Shown: positions 9,132 to 16,655 of the stretch, in pieces
How the letters are laid out: the number at the start of each line of letters is the position of its first letter
How positions within the stretch are numbered: position 1 is the first letter of the stretch
DNA from: Mesorhizobium sp. B2-1-8
GTDB lineage: Bacteria; Pseudomonadota; Alphaproteobacteria; Rhizobiales; Rhizobiaceae
Assembly: GCF_006442545.2 (NCBI RefSeq)
Contig: NZ_CP083952.1
Location: 4,379,501 to 4,443,500, forward strand
Reading direction: 5' to 3'
DNA: 64,000 nucleotides
Translations under genes and position numbers: made by a program
The notes under the pieces: model-generated
Seen by the model: only the letters and a program-made list of their open reading frames with translations
Told to the model about the DNA's origin: nothing
The model's database searches: none

Positions 9132-9905
9132 TCAGGCGCCAATCGAATCCTTGATGCCCTTGAGCAAGGTCTTTGCTCCCAGCGAAATCAGCGCATGCTC
9201 GGAGCCCGTGGCAAGCAGGCGGTAGCCCATCGACACGACGCGGCCGGCGATAGCCGGTTCGACGACGTAGATCGCGGCATGCTTGCCGGCCTTGCGGGTG
9301 CGCTCGGCAACCGAGGCCACCGTCTCCATCATGCTTTCCAGCGTGGAATTGACCGTGGCGCCGTTGGTCCAGGCGATCGAGAAATCGGATGGCCCGAGGA
9401 AAATGCCATCGATGCCCGGCGTATCGAGGATGCCGTCGAGCGCATCGAGCGCGGCGCGCGTCTCGACCATCGCAAACGCCATGGTGCGCTGATTGGTGTC
9501 ACGCAGCCATTCGGCATAGTCCCCCTTGCCATGGCGGGGGAAGGCATAGGTCGGGCCCCACGAGCGCTCGCCGAGCGGGGGATATTTCATGGCGGCGGCG
9601 AACAGCTTTGCATCGGCCACCGAGTTGACCATCGGCGCAATGACCGCTTCGGCGCCGAAATCGAGGGCACGGCTGGCCATGTCGAAACGGCCAACGGGAA
9701 TGCGCACCAGCGCCGGCTTGCCCACAGCCAGTACCAGTGCCAGGCCGCGCAGGACGCTGTCCTCGTGATGGCCGCCATGCTGCATGTCGAGTGTGACCGC
9801 ATCGAAGTCCTGCCTGGCGAGGATCTCCACGGTCAGGGCATCCGGCACGCCCGACCAGGCGGTGACCAGCGTTTCATCGGCGGCAAGACGGGACTTCAGG
9901 GACAT
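9132..9905 (-). CDS. HpcH/HpaI-family aldolase
   Basis: The 257-residue class II aldolase has the family pattern: DFDAVTLDMQHGGH near residues 34-47, AFAMVETRAALDALDGIL with the metal-binding Glu, and GIFLGPSDFSIAWT with the metal-binding Asp. Family members cleave 2-keto-4-hydroxy acids such as 2,4-dihydroxyhept-2-enedioate or 2-dehydro-3-deoxyglucarate. Length is typical. It is a lone gene downstream of the ATPase inhibitor gene, with a strong terminator between them, so it probably has its own promoter. The exact substrate cannot be told from sequence. Confidence 0.9.
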   Translation of the reverse strand: MSLKSRLAADETLVTAWSGVPDALTVEILARQDFDAVTLDMQHGGHHEDSVLRGLALVLAVGKPALVRIPVGRFDMASRALDFGAEAVIAPMVNSVADAKLFAAAMKYPPLGERSWGPTYAFPRHGKGDYAEWLRDTNQRTMAFAMVETRAALDALDGILDTPGIDGIFLGPSDFSIAWTNGATVNSTLESMMETVASVAERTRKAGKHAAIYVVEPAIAGRVVSMGYRLLATGSEHALISLGAKTLLKGIKDSIGA

Positions 9906-9957
9906 CTAATCTCTTCCTTGTTAACGCCGGCAGTTTCAGCCGGAAACCGCCGCAAAG

Positions 9958-9990
9958 GCAAAGAAAAACCGCCCGGATCGGCCGGGCGGT
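9958..9990 (-). terminator. intrinsic terminator of the ATPase inhibitor gene
   Basis: Read on the minus strand, ACCGCCCGG-CCGAT-CCGGGCGGT forms a strong stem at 9968-9990, followed by a T-rich run (TTTTTCTTT). It lies directly downstream of the zeta-subunit gene. Confidence 0.88.
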
Positions 9991-10014
9991 CGATTGGTCC
10001 AGTAAGAGGCCGGA

Positions 10015-10335
10015 TCAGGTGTTCCTGATCTGCTCGATCGCCTGCGCCATCAGTTCGTCCATGGTGCGGCGGATCTGGTGATCGGACTGGTCGACGCCCG
10101 CAGCGTCGAAATCCTTGCGGATCTTGCGGAACACGTCATGGTCGCCGGCTTCCTCGATGTCGGAAACAACGACTTCCTTGGCGTAGGTGTCGGCGTCAGG
10201 ACCGGATTTTCCGAGCTTTTCGGCGGCCCACAAACCAAGCGCCCTGTTGCGCCGCGCCGAGGCCTTGAACCGAAGCTCTTCGTCGAATGCAAATTTGCGC
10301 TCGAAGCCCTCTTCGCGGTCTTTCATGCTGCTCAT
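10015..10335 (-). CDS. F1Fo-ATPase inhibitor zeta subunit (DUF1476)
   Basis: The 106-residue protein starts [18 protein letters not shown] and matches the DUF1476/zeta family, which inhibits rotation of the alphaproteobacterial F1Fo-ATP synthase. The N-terminal segment is the inhibitory region in Paracoccus; the remainder ([20 protein letters not shown]) is the conserved helical bundle. The ATG at 10335 has a GGAGGG five bases upstream. It is monocistronic, followed by a clear terminator, and divergent from purC. ATP synthase genes are not in the window. Confidence 0.92.
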   Translation of the reverse strand: MSSMKDREEGFERKFAFDEELRFKASARRNRALGLWAAEKLGKSGPDADTYAKEVVVSDIEEAGDHDVFRKIRKDFDAAGVDQSDHQIRRTMDELMAQAIEQIRNT

Positions 10336-10558
10336 GGCGTCCCTCCGGGTCAAATCCGATTCGTTGGCAGGTGAATATGTGTGTTGCCGAAGCACAAACC
10401 AAAAGGTCGCGGGCCGGTCAATATGCTTCGTCATATGCTGCGCTGCGGCATTTCAGTCCCGAAAGCGGTTGATTGGAAGGATTTGCCGATTGAGCAAACG
10501 GTGTGATTGGGATAGACCCGGCATTGAACGTCACCGTCGCCGCATTAATTCAGGCGGA

Positions 10559-10591
10559 CGGGCAGGAAGTGGTTCGCTTGCCGCCTGCCCG
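10559..10591 (+). promoter_or_regulatory. hairpin in the purC leader
   Basis: CGGGCAGG (10559-10566) and CCTGCCCG (10584-10591) are exact inverse arms around a 17-base loop, ending 21 bases before the purC ATG. No poly-U tract follows. It could influence purC translation or simply be leader structure. The rest of 10336-10612 shows no gene. Confidence 0.3.
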
Positions 10592-10612
10592 CAAATCCAG
10601 AGAAAAATTCAA

Positions 10613-11407
10613 ATGAAAAATCGCCGCCGCATTTATGAAGGCAAGGCCAAGATCCTCTATGAAGGACCCGAGCCGGGCACGCTGATCCAGTTCTTCAAGG
10701 ACGACGCAACCGCGTTCAACAAGAAGAAGCACGAGGTCATCGACGGCAAGGGCGTGCTCAACAACCGCATTTCCGAATACATATTCAATCATTTGAACCG
10801 CATGGGCATTCCGACCCATTTCATCCGCCGGCTCAACATGCGCGAGCAGTTGATCAAGGAAGTCGAGATCATCCCGCTCGAAGTGGTGGTGCGCAATGTC
10901 GCCGCCGGTTCGCTGTCCAAGCGCCTCGGCATCGAGGAAGGCACCGTCCTGCCGCGCTCGATCATCGAATTCTATTACAAGGCTGACGCGCTCGACGATC
11001 CGATGGTTTCGGAAGAGCACATCACGGCGTTCGGCTGGGCAAGTCCTCAGGAGATCGATGACGTCATGGCGCTCGCCATCCGCGTCAACGATTTCCTCTC
11101 CGGCTTGTTCATGGGCGTCGGAATCCAGCTAGTCGACTTCAAGATCGAGTGCGGCCGCCTGTTCGAGGGCGACATGATGCGCATCGTCGTGGCCGACGAG
11201 ATTTCGCCGGACTCCTGCCGCCTGTGGGACGTGGCGACGCAGGACAAGCTCGACAAGGACCGTTTCCGCCGCGACATGGGTGGCCTCGTCGAGGCCTATC
11301 AGGAAGTCGCCCGCCGCCTCGGCATCATGAACGAGAACGAGCCGCCGCGTCCCACCGGTCCGGTGCTGGTCGCCTCGACCGACGGCCTCAAAGGCAAGCC
11401 GCACTGA
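10613..11407 (+). CDS. purC: phosphoribosylaminoimidazole-succinocarboxamide synthase
   Basis: The 264-residue protein is SAICAR synthetase, joining CAIR and aspartate with ATP in purine synthesis. Clear family segments are [32 protein letters not shown] at the N terminus (split here as [11 protein letters not shown] then FKDDATAFN), [30 protein letters not shown] and [13 protein letters not shown]. The ATG at 10613 fits the family start; the frame stays open upstream through non-family sequence. It leads a purC-purS-orf-purQ run with short spacers, probably one operon. Confidence 0.97.
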   Translation: MKNRRRIYEGKAKILYEGPEPGTLIQFFKDDATAFNKKKHEVIDGKGVLNNRISEYIFNHLNRMGIPTHFIRRLNMREQLIKEVEIIPLEVVVRNVAAGSLSKRLGIEEGTVLPRSIIEFYYKADALDDPMVSEEHITAFGWASPQEIDDVMALAIRVNDFLSGLFMGVGIQLVDFKIECGRLFEGDMMRIVVADEISPDSCRLWDVATQDKLDKDRFRRDMGGLVEAYQEVARRLGIMNENEPPRPTGPVLVASTDGLKGKPH

Positions 11408-11450
11408 CAGCGGCTTGCAACCCGATATTCAGAACAGGAGCACGTCCAGC

Positions 11451-11693
11451 GTGATCAAGGCCCGCATTACCGTCACCCTCAAGAACGGCGTTCTCGACCC
11501 GCAAGGCAAGGCAATCGAACACGCGCTGTCGGGACTGGGCTTCGAAGGCGTCGGCGCGGTGCGGCAGGGCAAGGTGTTCGACGTCGAGCTGGCGGAAAGC
11601 GACAAGGCCAAGGCTGAAGCCGACTTGAAGGCCATGTGCGACAAGCTGCTGGCGAATACGGTGATTGAGAATTATAGTGTGACGCTTACCTGA
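11451..11693 (+). CDS. purS: phosphoribosylformylglycinamidine synthase subunit PurS
   Basis: The 80-residue PurS bridges PurL and PurQ in the three-subunit FGAM synthase. The family pattern is plain: IKARITVTLKNGVLDPQGKA, HALSGLGFEGVGAVRQGKVFD (shown in parts) and a C-terminal VIENYSVTLT. The start is GTG at 11451, the position matching other PurS proteins, with AGGAG about ten bases upstream. The open frame upstream has no family sequence. It lies between purC and a small coiled-coil gene. Confidence 0.95.
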   Translation: MIKARITVTLKNGVLDPQGKAIEHALSGLGFEGVGAVRQGKVFDVELAESDKAKAEADLKAMCDKLLANTVIENYSVTLT

Positions 11694-11711
11694 GGTTGTG
11701 TCGGAGGCAGC

Positions 11712-11966
11712 ATGCCGGAAGTCACGATTGAGTTGATGTTCGAGCTGCTGAAGCGCGTGCATCACGAAATTGGTGAGCTTCGTCAGGACGTTTCCGAGAC
11801 GAAACGGGAATTGAATGTTATGCGGGGTCACATGGTGGCAACGCAAAGTGACATCCATAACATCTATGGCATTCTCGCCCGCCAGGATGATCGACTTGAA
11901 CGCATAGAACGCCGTCTCGACCTGCGCGAACTTGCCGAAGCTCAGAGGCCTTACGAACCAAAATGA
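11712..11966 (+). CDS. small coiled-coil protein between purS and purQ
   Basis: I do not recognise this 84-residue protein. It is charged and predicted almost fully helical, with heptad-like spacing ([20 protein letters not shown], then [19 protein letters not shown]). There is no signal peptide or membrane segment. Its stop overlaps the purQ start by 4 bp (ATGA), and purS lies 18 bp upstream, so it is co-translated with two subunits of FGAM synthase. It could be an assembly factor or an unrelated passenger; sequence alone does not say. Confidence 0.8.
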   Translation: MPEVTIELMFELLKRVHHEIGELRQDVSETKRELNVMRGHMVATQSDIHNIYGILARQDDRLERIERRLDLRELAEAQRPYEPK

Positions 11967-12631
11967 AATCAGCCGTCGTCCTTCTCCCTGGCCTCAACCG
12001 AGACCGCGACATGATCGCGGCGCTGACCAAGATTTCCGGACAGGCGCCGGCAACCGTCTGGCAGACCGACACCGAAATCCCCGATGTCGACCTGATCGCC
12101 ATTCCGGGCGGCTTCTCCTTCGGTGACTATCTGCGCTGCGGCGCGATCGCGGCACGCATGCCGGTGATGCGGGCGGTCGCCGAAAAGGCGGCCAAGGGCG
12201 TGATGGTGATCGGAGTCTGCAACGGGTTCCAGATCCTGGTCGAGGCGGGACTGCTGCCCGGTGCGCTGATGCGCAACACCTCGCTGAAGTTCGTCTGCCG
12301 GCAGGTCAAGCTCGAAATCGCCAACGCCAACACCATGTTCACCCGTCGCTATCAGCCGGGCCAGATCATCCGCTCGCCGGTGGCGCATCATGACGGCAAT
12401 TACTTTGCCGACGCCGACACGCTTGCCCGTCTCGAAGGCGAAGGCCAGGTGGTGTTCCGCTATGCCGAAGGCACCAATCCGAACGGCTCGATCAACGACA
12501 TTGCCGGCATCGTCAGTGAACAAGGCAATGTGCTTGGCCTGATGCCGCATCCCGAGAACCTGATAGAAGCGGCGCATGGCGGCAATGACGGCAGGGCGCT
12601 GTTCGAAGGCGCCTTGGGCATTGCCGCTTGA
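11963..12631 (+). CDS. purQ: phosphoribosylformylglycinamidine synthase, glutaminase subunit PurQ
   Basis: The 222-residue class I glutamine amidotransferase releases ammonia for FGAM synthesis by PurL. The nucleophile is Cys86 in [15 protein letters not shown], and the His-Glu pair lies in [11 protein letters not shown] near the C terminus. The N terminus [14 protein letters not shown] is typical of PurQ. It overlaps the upstream coiled-coil gene by 4 bp. Its partner purL is about 4 kb downstream, beyond several unrelated genes. Confidence 0.97.
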   Translation: MKSAVVLLPGLNRDRDMIAALTKISGQAPATVWQTDTEIPDVDLIAIPGGFSFGDYLRCGAIAARMPVMRAVAEKAAKGVMVIGVCNGFQILVEAGLLPGALMRNTSLKFVCRQVKLEIANANTMFTRRYQPGQIIRSPVAHHDGNYFADADTLARLEGEGQVVFRYAEGTNPNGSINDIAGIVSEQGNVLGLMPHPENLIEAAHGGNDGRALFEGALGIAA

Positions 12632-12695
12632 AGTTTGCAACCGCAACCTCGAGAATTGCGGCAGTTCAAAATCATAGCGTGAGGGAGAGACGGTC

Positions 12696-13361
12696 ATGAA
12701 ACTCTATTCGCGGCCGCTGTCGCCCTACTCGTCGATCGTTCGGGCACTGGCCTATATCAAGGACGTGCCACTCAAGATCATCGCGCCGCCGCCGGGTTTT
12801 CCGATCCCCGAGGAGTTTCGCGCCATATCGCCGATGAACCGGATTCCGGTTCTGATCACCGGCTCGGGCGAAACGATCGTCGAATCGGTGGTCATCGCCG
12901 AGTATCTCGAAGAACGGTTTCCCGAACCGGCGCTGTTGCCGCCCGATTCGAAGGACCGCGCGCTGGTGCGCATGTTCGCGCGCATCACCGATCTCGATGT
13001 GCTGACGCCGACGATGAAGCTTTTCGAGCTGCATTTCGTGCCGAAGCGCAACACTGCCGAGATCGACGCCCAGTTCGCCCGTCTCCACCATGGGCTGGCG
13101 GCCATCGAGGCACGCATGGCGCAAGGCCCCTTCGCGCTCGGCAACGACATCAGCCTTGCCGATGCCTGGCTGACGCCGACACGGTTCATCCTCAACAATT
13201 TCCGCTCCATGACAGGCCGCCACGACCTGCTCGACGCCTATCCCAAATTCGATGCTTATCAGCAGATCGCTTCGCAGCATCCCGCATTGTCCAGGGTATG
13301 GGGCGAGATGACCGACGGCCTGAAGATCTTTCCGTCCGAACTCGAAATGGGTGCCGCTTGA
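12696..13361 (+). CDS. glutathione S-transferase family protein
   Basis: The 221-residue protein has a thioredoxin-like N-terminal domain (MKLYSRPLSPYSSIVRALAY, then SPMNRIPVLI with the cis-proline, and ETIVESVVIAEYLEERFPE binding the gamma-glutamyl group) and a helical C-terminal domain (GNDISLADAWLTPTRFIL). GST enzymes conjugate or use glutathione as cofactor; the substrate is unknown. Its stop overlaps the TTG start of the next gene, so the two are coupled. Confidence 0.9.
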   Translation: MKLYSRPLSPYSSIVRALAYIKDVPLKIIAPPPGFPIPEEFRAISPMNRIPVLITGSGETIVESVVIAEYLEERFPEPALLPPDSKDRALVRMFARITDLDVLTPTMKLFELHFVPKRNTAEIDAQFARLHHGLAAIEARMAQGPFALGNDISLADAWLTPTRFILNNFRSMTGRHDLLDAYPKFDAYQQIASQHPALSRVWGEMTDGLKIFPSELEMGAA

Positions 13362-13765
13362 TCAAGAACAGGACGATCGCCCTGATCGCCGCGTCAGGCT
13401 TTGCCTTGGCATCGTGCCAATCGAGCCCCAAGAGCACGCCCGTGCCGTCGGGCAAAAGTGCCGCGCTGCTGGCGATGGAACAGGTGGCGATATCGGCTCA
13501 CAAATGCTGGATCGCCAGCAAGGATCCAGCCTTCAAGCAATATCAGATGGCCAATGAGCTGAACTCGTTCAGCGGCCAGCCGCGCTTCCTGCTGGTGCCG
13601 GCCAAGCACTATGGCGGCAAACCCTTGCTGGTCGTGCAGGCGCAGGGGAATTCAAGCCATATCGACGTCTTCGGACCGTTGATGAACGACCCGCTTGGCG
13701 CACGCATCAGCTCGGATGTCGCGCGCTGGCAGGCCGGCAATCCGGCCTGCGCAGCCACAGCCTGA
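13358..13765 (+). CDS. small lipoprotein with TTG start
   Basis: The 135-residue protein begins at TTG 13358, which overlaps the GST stop (TTGA). No ATG or GTG in this frame gives a signal peptide. The N terminus LIKNRTIALIAASGFALASC ends in an LASC lipobox, so the mature protein would be lipidated at the Cys. The rest is a small globular domain (AHKCWIASKDPAFKQYQM, RFLLVPAKHYGGKPLLVVQA) with a second Cys pair. I do not recognise the family. It probably sits in the periplasm, anchored to a membrane. Confidence 0.72.
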   Translation: MIKNRTIALIAASGFALASCQSSPKSTPVPSGKSAALLAMEQVAISAHKCWIASKDPAFKQYQMANELNSFSGQPRFLLVPAKHYGGKPLLVVQAQGNSSHIDVFGPLMNDPLGARISSDVARWQAGNPACAATA

Positions 13766-13772
13766 GCCAGCC

Positions 13773-14414
13773 ATGGGCCGGTTCCTGCAGACCGGAGGGT
13801 TGGTTGTTGGCCTGATAGCGCTCGCCCTGCAGTTCTCGATCACCATTCCGGCATCGATGGAAGCAGGCCGCAGCCTGGCGGGCTCGATCGTGTTCTATTT
13901 CAGCTTCTTCACCATCCTGACCAACATTGGCGCCGTGCTGGTCCACACCTCGCTGTTGTCATCCAGCGGCTATGCGTGGCTGCCGGCCTTTGCCGGACCA
14001 CGGATGCGCGCGGGCGTCGCGGTTTCGATCACTCTGGTCTTCATTGTCTATGCCACTGTGCTGGCGCGGCTCTGGCAGCCACAAGGCCTGTTCCTGCTTT
14101 GCGACGTCCTGCTGCACTATGTGACGCCGGTGCTGTTTGTCCTGTGGTGGCTGATATCAGGCGCCGACGGCAGAACGAGATGGAGCGACATCTCCTGGTG
14201 GGTTGTCTATCCCATCGCCTATCTGGCCTATGCGCTGGCCCGGGCGCCGCTGGCGGGCGAGGTGCCCTACCCCTTTCTCGATATCGCCAGGAACGGCGTC
14301 GAGAGCGTCACTGTAGCGGCGCTCGCAATCACCGCGCTGTTCGTGGCGATATGCGTCGTCGCCGTTTTCGTCGATCACGGCATCAAGCGCGTCAGGAGCA
14401 AAGGCGCCCGATAG
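13773..14414 (+). CDS. Pr6Pr-like integral membrane protein
   Basis: The 213-residue protein has about six hydrophobic segments and matches the Pr6Pr/FAR-17a-like membrane family: YFSFFTILTNIGAVLVHTSL near residue 45, then LLHYVTPVLFVLWWLI and YPIAYLAYALARA. The ATG at 13773 follows the lipoprotein stop by 7 bp. The family has no firm biochemical role in bacteria; eukaryotic relatives act on fatty-acyl esters. The downstream DUF1127 gene converges on it with an 8-bp gap. Confidence 0.82.
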   Translation: MGRFLQTGGLVVGLIALALQFSITIPASMEAGRSLAGSIVFYFSFFTILTNIGAVLVHTSLLSSSGYAWLPAFAGPRMRAGVAVSITLVFIVYATVLARLWQPQGLFLLCDVLLHYVTPVLFVLWWLISGADGRTRWSDISWWVVYPIAYLAYALARAPLAGEVPYPFLDIARNGVESVTVAALAITALFVAICVVAVFVDHGIKRVRSKGAR

Positions 14415-14422
14415 GCCGGGTG

Positions 14423-14674
14423 CTATTCCCAGAGCCGCTTGATGCCCTCGCGGTGAGCGTCGCAGCGCGAGAGGCCGATGTCCTTGAGTTGATCGTCGGT
14501 CATCTCCAGCAGTGCCAGCCGGCCGCGCCGGCGTTCCAGCAGATGGTCGATCCATTTCGCCAGCGACCTGACCACTTGCACAAGCCGGCCGGCGAAGCCG
14601 CGCTGCCCGGTCGGGCGAGCAGGCTGGCCGAGTAATTCGGTTCTCGGGTGGTGGAATGTTCCGATTGTATCCAT
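14423..14674 (-). CDS. DUF1127 (YjiS-like) small protein
   Basis: The 83-residue protein ends in the DUF1127 pattern: LERRRGRLALLEMTDDQLKDIG followed by LSRCDAHREGIKRLWE (conserved arginine-rich helix, DIGLSR). In alphaproteobacteria these small proteins affect phosphate, carbon or stress regulation and can bind RNA. It diverges from the MocR regulator, and the shared 92-bp intergenic region carries paired inverted repeats, so the regulator may control both. Confidence 0.88.
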   Translation of the reverse strand: MDTIGTFHHPRTELLGQPARPTGQRGFAGRLVQVVRSLAKWIDHLLERRRGRLALLEMTDDQLKDIGLSRCDAHREGIKRLWE

Positions 14675-14689
14675 TTTCTTTCTGCCCGA

Positions 14690-14750
14690 ATATCAATTGC
14701 ACCCTTTTTAGCGCGCTATTGATATGTATTGACTCCCAAAACGGTGCAAT
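14690..14750. promoter_or_regulatory. candidate MocR operator with interlaced inverted repeats
   Basis: Two inverted repeats overlap here. ATTGCACCCTTTT (14696-14708) and AAAACGGTGCAAT (14738-14750) match as inverse copies at 12 of 13 positions. ATATCAAT (14690-14697) and ATTGATAT (14718-14725) are exact inverse copies. The site lies between the DUF1127 gene and the MocR gene, ending 16 bases before the MocR ATG. GntR/MocR regulators commonly bind such repeats in divergent promoters. Confidence 0.6.
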
Positions 14751-14766
14751 ATAGAAAATTGTCACC

Positions 14767-16176
14767 ATGACAAATTGGGTTCCAGATCTCACGGGTTCAG
14801 GTCCGCTGTATCAGCGCCTCGCGGATTCCATCGAAGCGGATATCGACCGGGGTGTGATCGGCGCCGGGGCAAAGCTGCCGCCACAGCGCGACCTCGCCTA
14901 CGACATCGGTGCCACGGTCGGCACGATCGGCCGGGCCTATCAATTGCTGCGTGAGCGCGGCCTCGTCAGTGGCGAGGTCGGACGGGGCACCTTTGTGCTG
15001 GGCGAGAACATTGGCGTTACAAAGCCAGAGGCCCCCGACACCAGCGTCGAAGGCACTCGTTCCGTCGATGCCCCCAAGGACAAGCTGCGTTTCGACAGCA
15101 CGGCAGCTCCGGACATCGGCCAGGGCGCCATTGTCGCCGACGTCCTGTCGCGCACCGCACAGGACCATCCGCATGAGATTTCGAGCTACACGCGCGATTT
15201 CCCGGATCGCTGGTACGAAGCCGGCGCCCGGTGGCTGTCACGGAACGCCTTCCGGCCAACGACCGATACAATCGTCCCCACTCTCGGCACTCATGCCGCG
15301 GTGATGGCCGCGATCGCGGCCCTGACGACGCCGGGCGACTATGTCGCCTTCGAGCACCTCACCTACTCGCAGATTTCCCGCAGCGCCGGCCTGATCGGCC
15401 GGCGCACCGCGCTTGTGGCCTCGGACGATGAAGGCCTCGATCCGGCGGATTTCGAACGGGTCTGCGCGCAAAAGCATCCCAGGATGATATTTCTGATACC
15501 GACGGCGCAGAATCCGACCTTGGTGACCTTGTCGCCGGCGCGCCGCGAGGCGATCGCGCGTGTCGCCCGTGAATACAACGTCATCCTGATCGAGGATGAC
15601 CTCTACGGCCATCTGACCGACGACCCGACACCGCTGCTTGCCGAATTTGCGCCCGAACGCACCATCATTGCCGGCGGCCTGTCGAAATCGGTCGCCGCCG
15701 GTCTGCGTGGCGGCTGGCTCTCCTGCCCGCCCGCCTATCGCCATCGCATCCGTGTCGCCCACAAGATGATGACCGGCGGCATGCCATTCCTGTTGGCGGA
15801 GGTGAATGCCCGGCTGGTGCTTTCCGGCCAGGCCGGCGAAATCCGCAAGCGCAGCATCGCGGAGATCAGCGCCCGCATGTCCATAGTGCGCGAAAGTCTG
15901 GCGGGCTTCTCATTCAAGTCGCACGACAAAGTGCCATTCGTCTGGCTCACCCTGCCCGATCCCTGGCTTTCCGGCACCTTCAAGAATGCCTGCCTGGAGC
16001 ACGGCGTGCTGATCGACGATGAGGATGAATTCAAGGCTGGGCGCTCGGAGCGGGTTTTCCATGGGGTGCGCTTCGGTGTTTCGCAGCCGAGGCGGCGCGA
16101 GGATATTGCGGGCGGCGTCGCGGTGATCAGGCGGCTTCTGGACGAAGGCCGCGCAGGTTACGACAGCTTTTCCTGA
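14767..16176 (+). CDS. MocR-type regulator (GntR HTH fused to aminotransferase domain)
   Basis: The 469-residue protein has a GntR winged helix at residues 8-80 (LPPQRDLAYDIGATVGTIGRA) and a fold-type I aminotransferase-like domain to the C terminus. The PLP lysine is Lys307 in AGGLSKSVAAGLRGG, and TAQNPTLVTLSPARRE carries the Asn that contacts the cofactor. MocR regulators usually sense PLP or an amino compound and control a divergent gene. The divergent gene here is DUF1127, not an obvious metabolic target. The paired repeats at 14690-14750 are a likely operator. Confidence 0.92.
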   Translation: MTNWVPDLTGSGPLYQRLADSIEADIDRGVIGAGAKLPPQRDLAYDIGATVGTIGRAYQLLRERGLVSGEVGRGTFVLGENIGVTKPEAPDTSVEGTRSVDAPKDKLRFDSTAAPDIGQGAIVADVLSRTAQDHPHEISSYTRDFPDRWYEAGARWLSRNAFRPTTDTIVPTLGTHAAVMAAIAALTTPGDYVAFEHLTYSQISRSAGLIGRRTALVASDDEGLDPADFERVCAQKHPRMIFLIPTAQNPTLVTLSPARREAIARVAREYNVILIEDDLYGHLTDDPTPLLAEFAPERTIIAGGLSKSVAAGLRGGWLSCPPAYRHRIRVAHKMMTGGMPFLLAEVNARLVLSGQAGEIRKRSIAEISARMSIVRESLAGFSFKSHDKVPFVWLTLPDPWLSGTFKNACLEHGVLIDDEDEFKAGRSERVFHGVRFGVSQPRRREDIAGGVAVIRRLLDEGRAGYDSFS

Positions 16177-16242
16177 ACCGTGCGCCCCCCAGCTTGCCCC
16201 GAGACGCCGCCTTGCGAAACTGGGACTTGAACCGGACTCGGA

Positions 16243-16407
16243 TCAGCCTTCGGCCTTGAAGTTTTTGGCTTCCTTCTCGGCCTTGTCCTTACCGTGCTTC
16301 TCGGCCAATTCCTTGGCTTGCCGGGGCGAAGCGTCGGTGGTCTCCGCTATATGGAGAGCCTCCTTGTCCGAGAGGCGATTGTCGTTCTTGCCTTGCTTGG
16401 TAGCCAT
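16243..16407 (-). CDS. 54-residue charged helical protein
   Basis: This short gene reads MATKQGKNDNRLSDKEALHI, continues AETTDASPRQAKELAEKHG and ends KDKAEKEAKNFKAEG. The ATG at 16407 has AGGAGA seven bases upstream, a good ribosome site. The protein is lysine- and glutamate-rich, without a signal peptide. Similar small charged proteins occur widely in rhizobia, but I cannot name a function. It lies alone between the MocR gene and purL, convergent with MocR. Confidence 0.72.
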   Translation of the reverse strand: MATKQGKNDNRLSDKEALHIAETTDASPRQAKELAEKHGKDKAEKEAKNFKAEG

Positions 16408-16631
16408 GATCCTGTCTCCTAGTGATAGGGACCTAACGACCGGGGCATCATGGCGTTCCCCATTTGGCTTTACGAGGCTCCAATAGCTGGCTGGGCGCCT
16501 TCCGTCGCGTACGGAAGGGTCTGGCGCGATCCGTCGTGGTCATCACCCTGTTGCTTTCTGCCTTTTTCCTCCGCCGACGGGTGTATCGGCCGCAAAGCTT
16601 GCGATAAGAGGAGACTCAAAATCCCTGCTCC

Positions 16632-16655
16632 ATGGACATAGACCGCCGCCCATGA
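16632..16655 (+). CDS. seven-codon leader ORF overlapping the purL start
   Basis: ATG at 16632 opens MDIDRRP and stops at TGA 16653-16655, overlapping the purL ATG (16652) as ATGA. No good ribosome site lies close to the purL ATG; the only clear one (AGAGGAG, 16607-16613) is some 20 bases before this mini ORF. It may couple translation into purL or be chance. Upstream, a hairpin CCTTCCGT/ACGGAAGG lies at 16498-16518; otherwise 16408-16631 shows nothing. Confidence 0.3.
   Translation: MDIDRRP

Noticed and set aside
16450..16641. 63-codon frame before purL
   Set aside because: No ribosome site, no recognisable motif and a poor composition; the stretch is better read as the purL leader.
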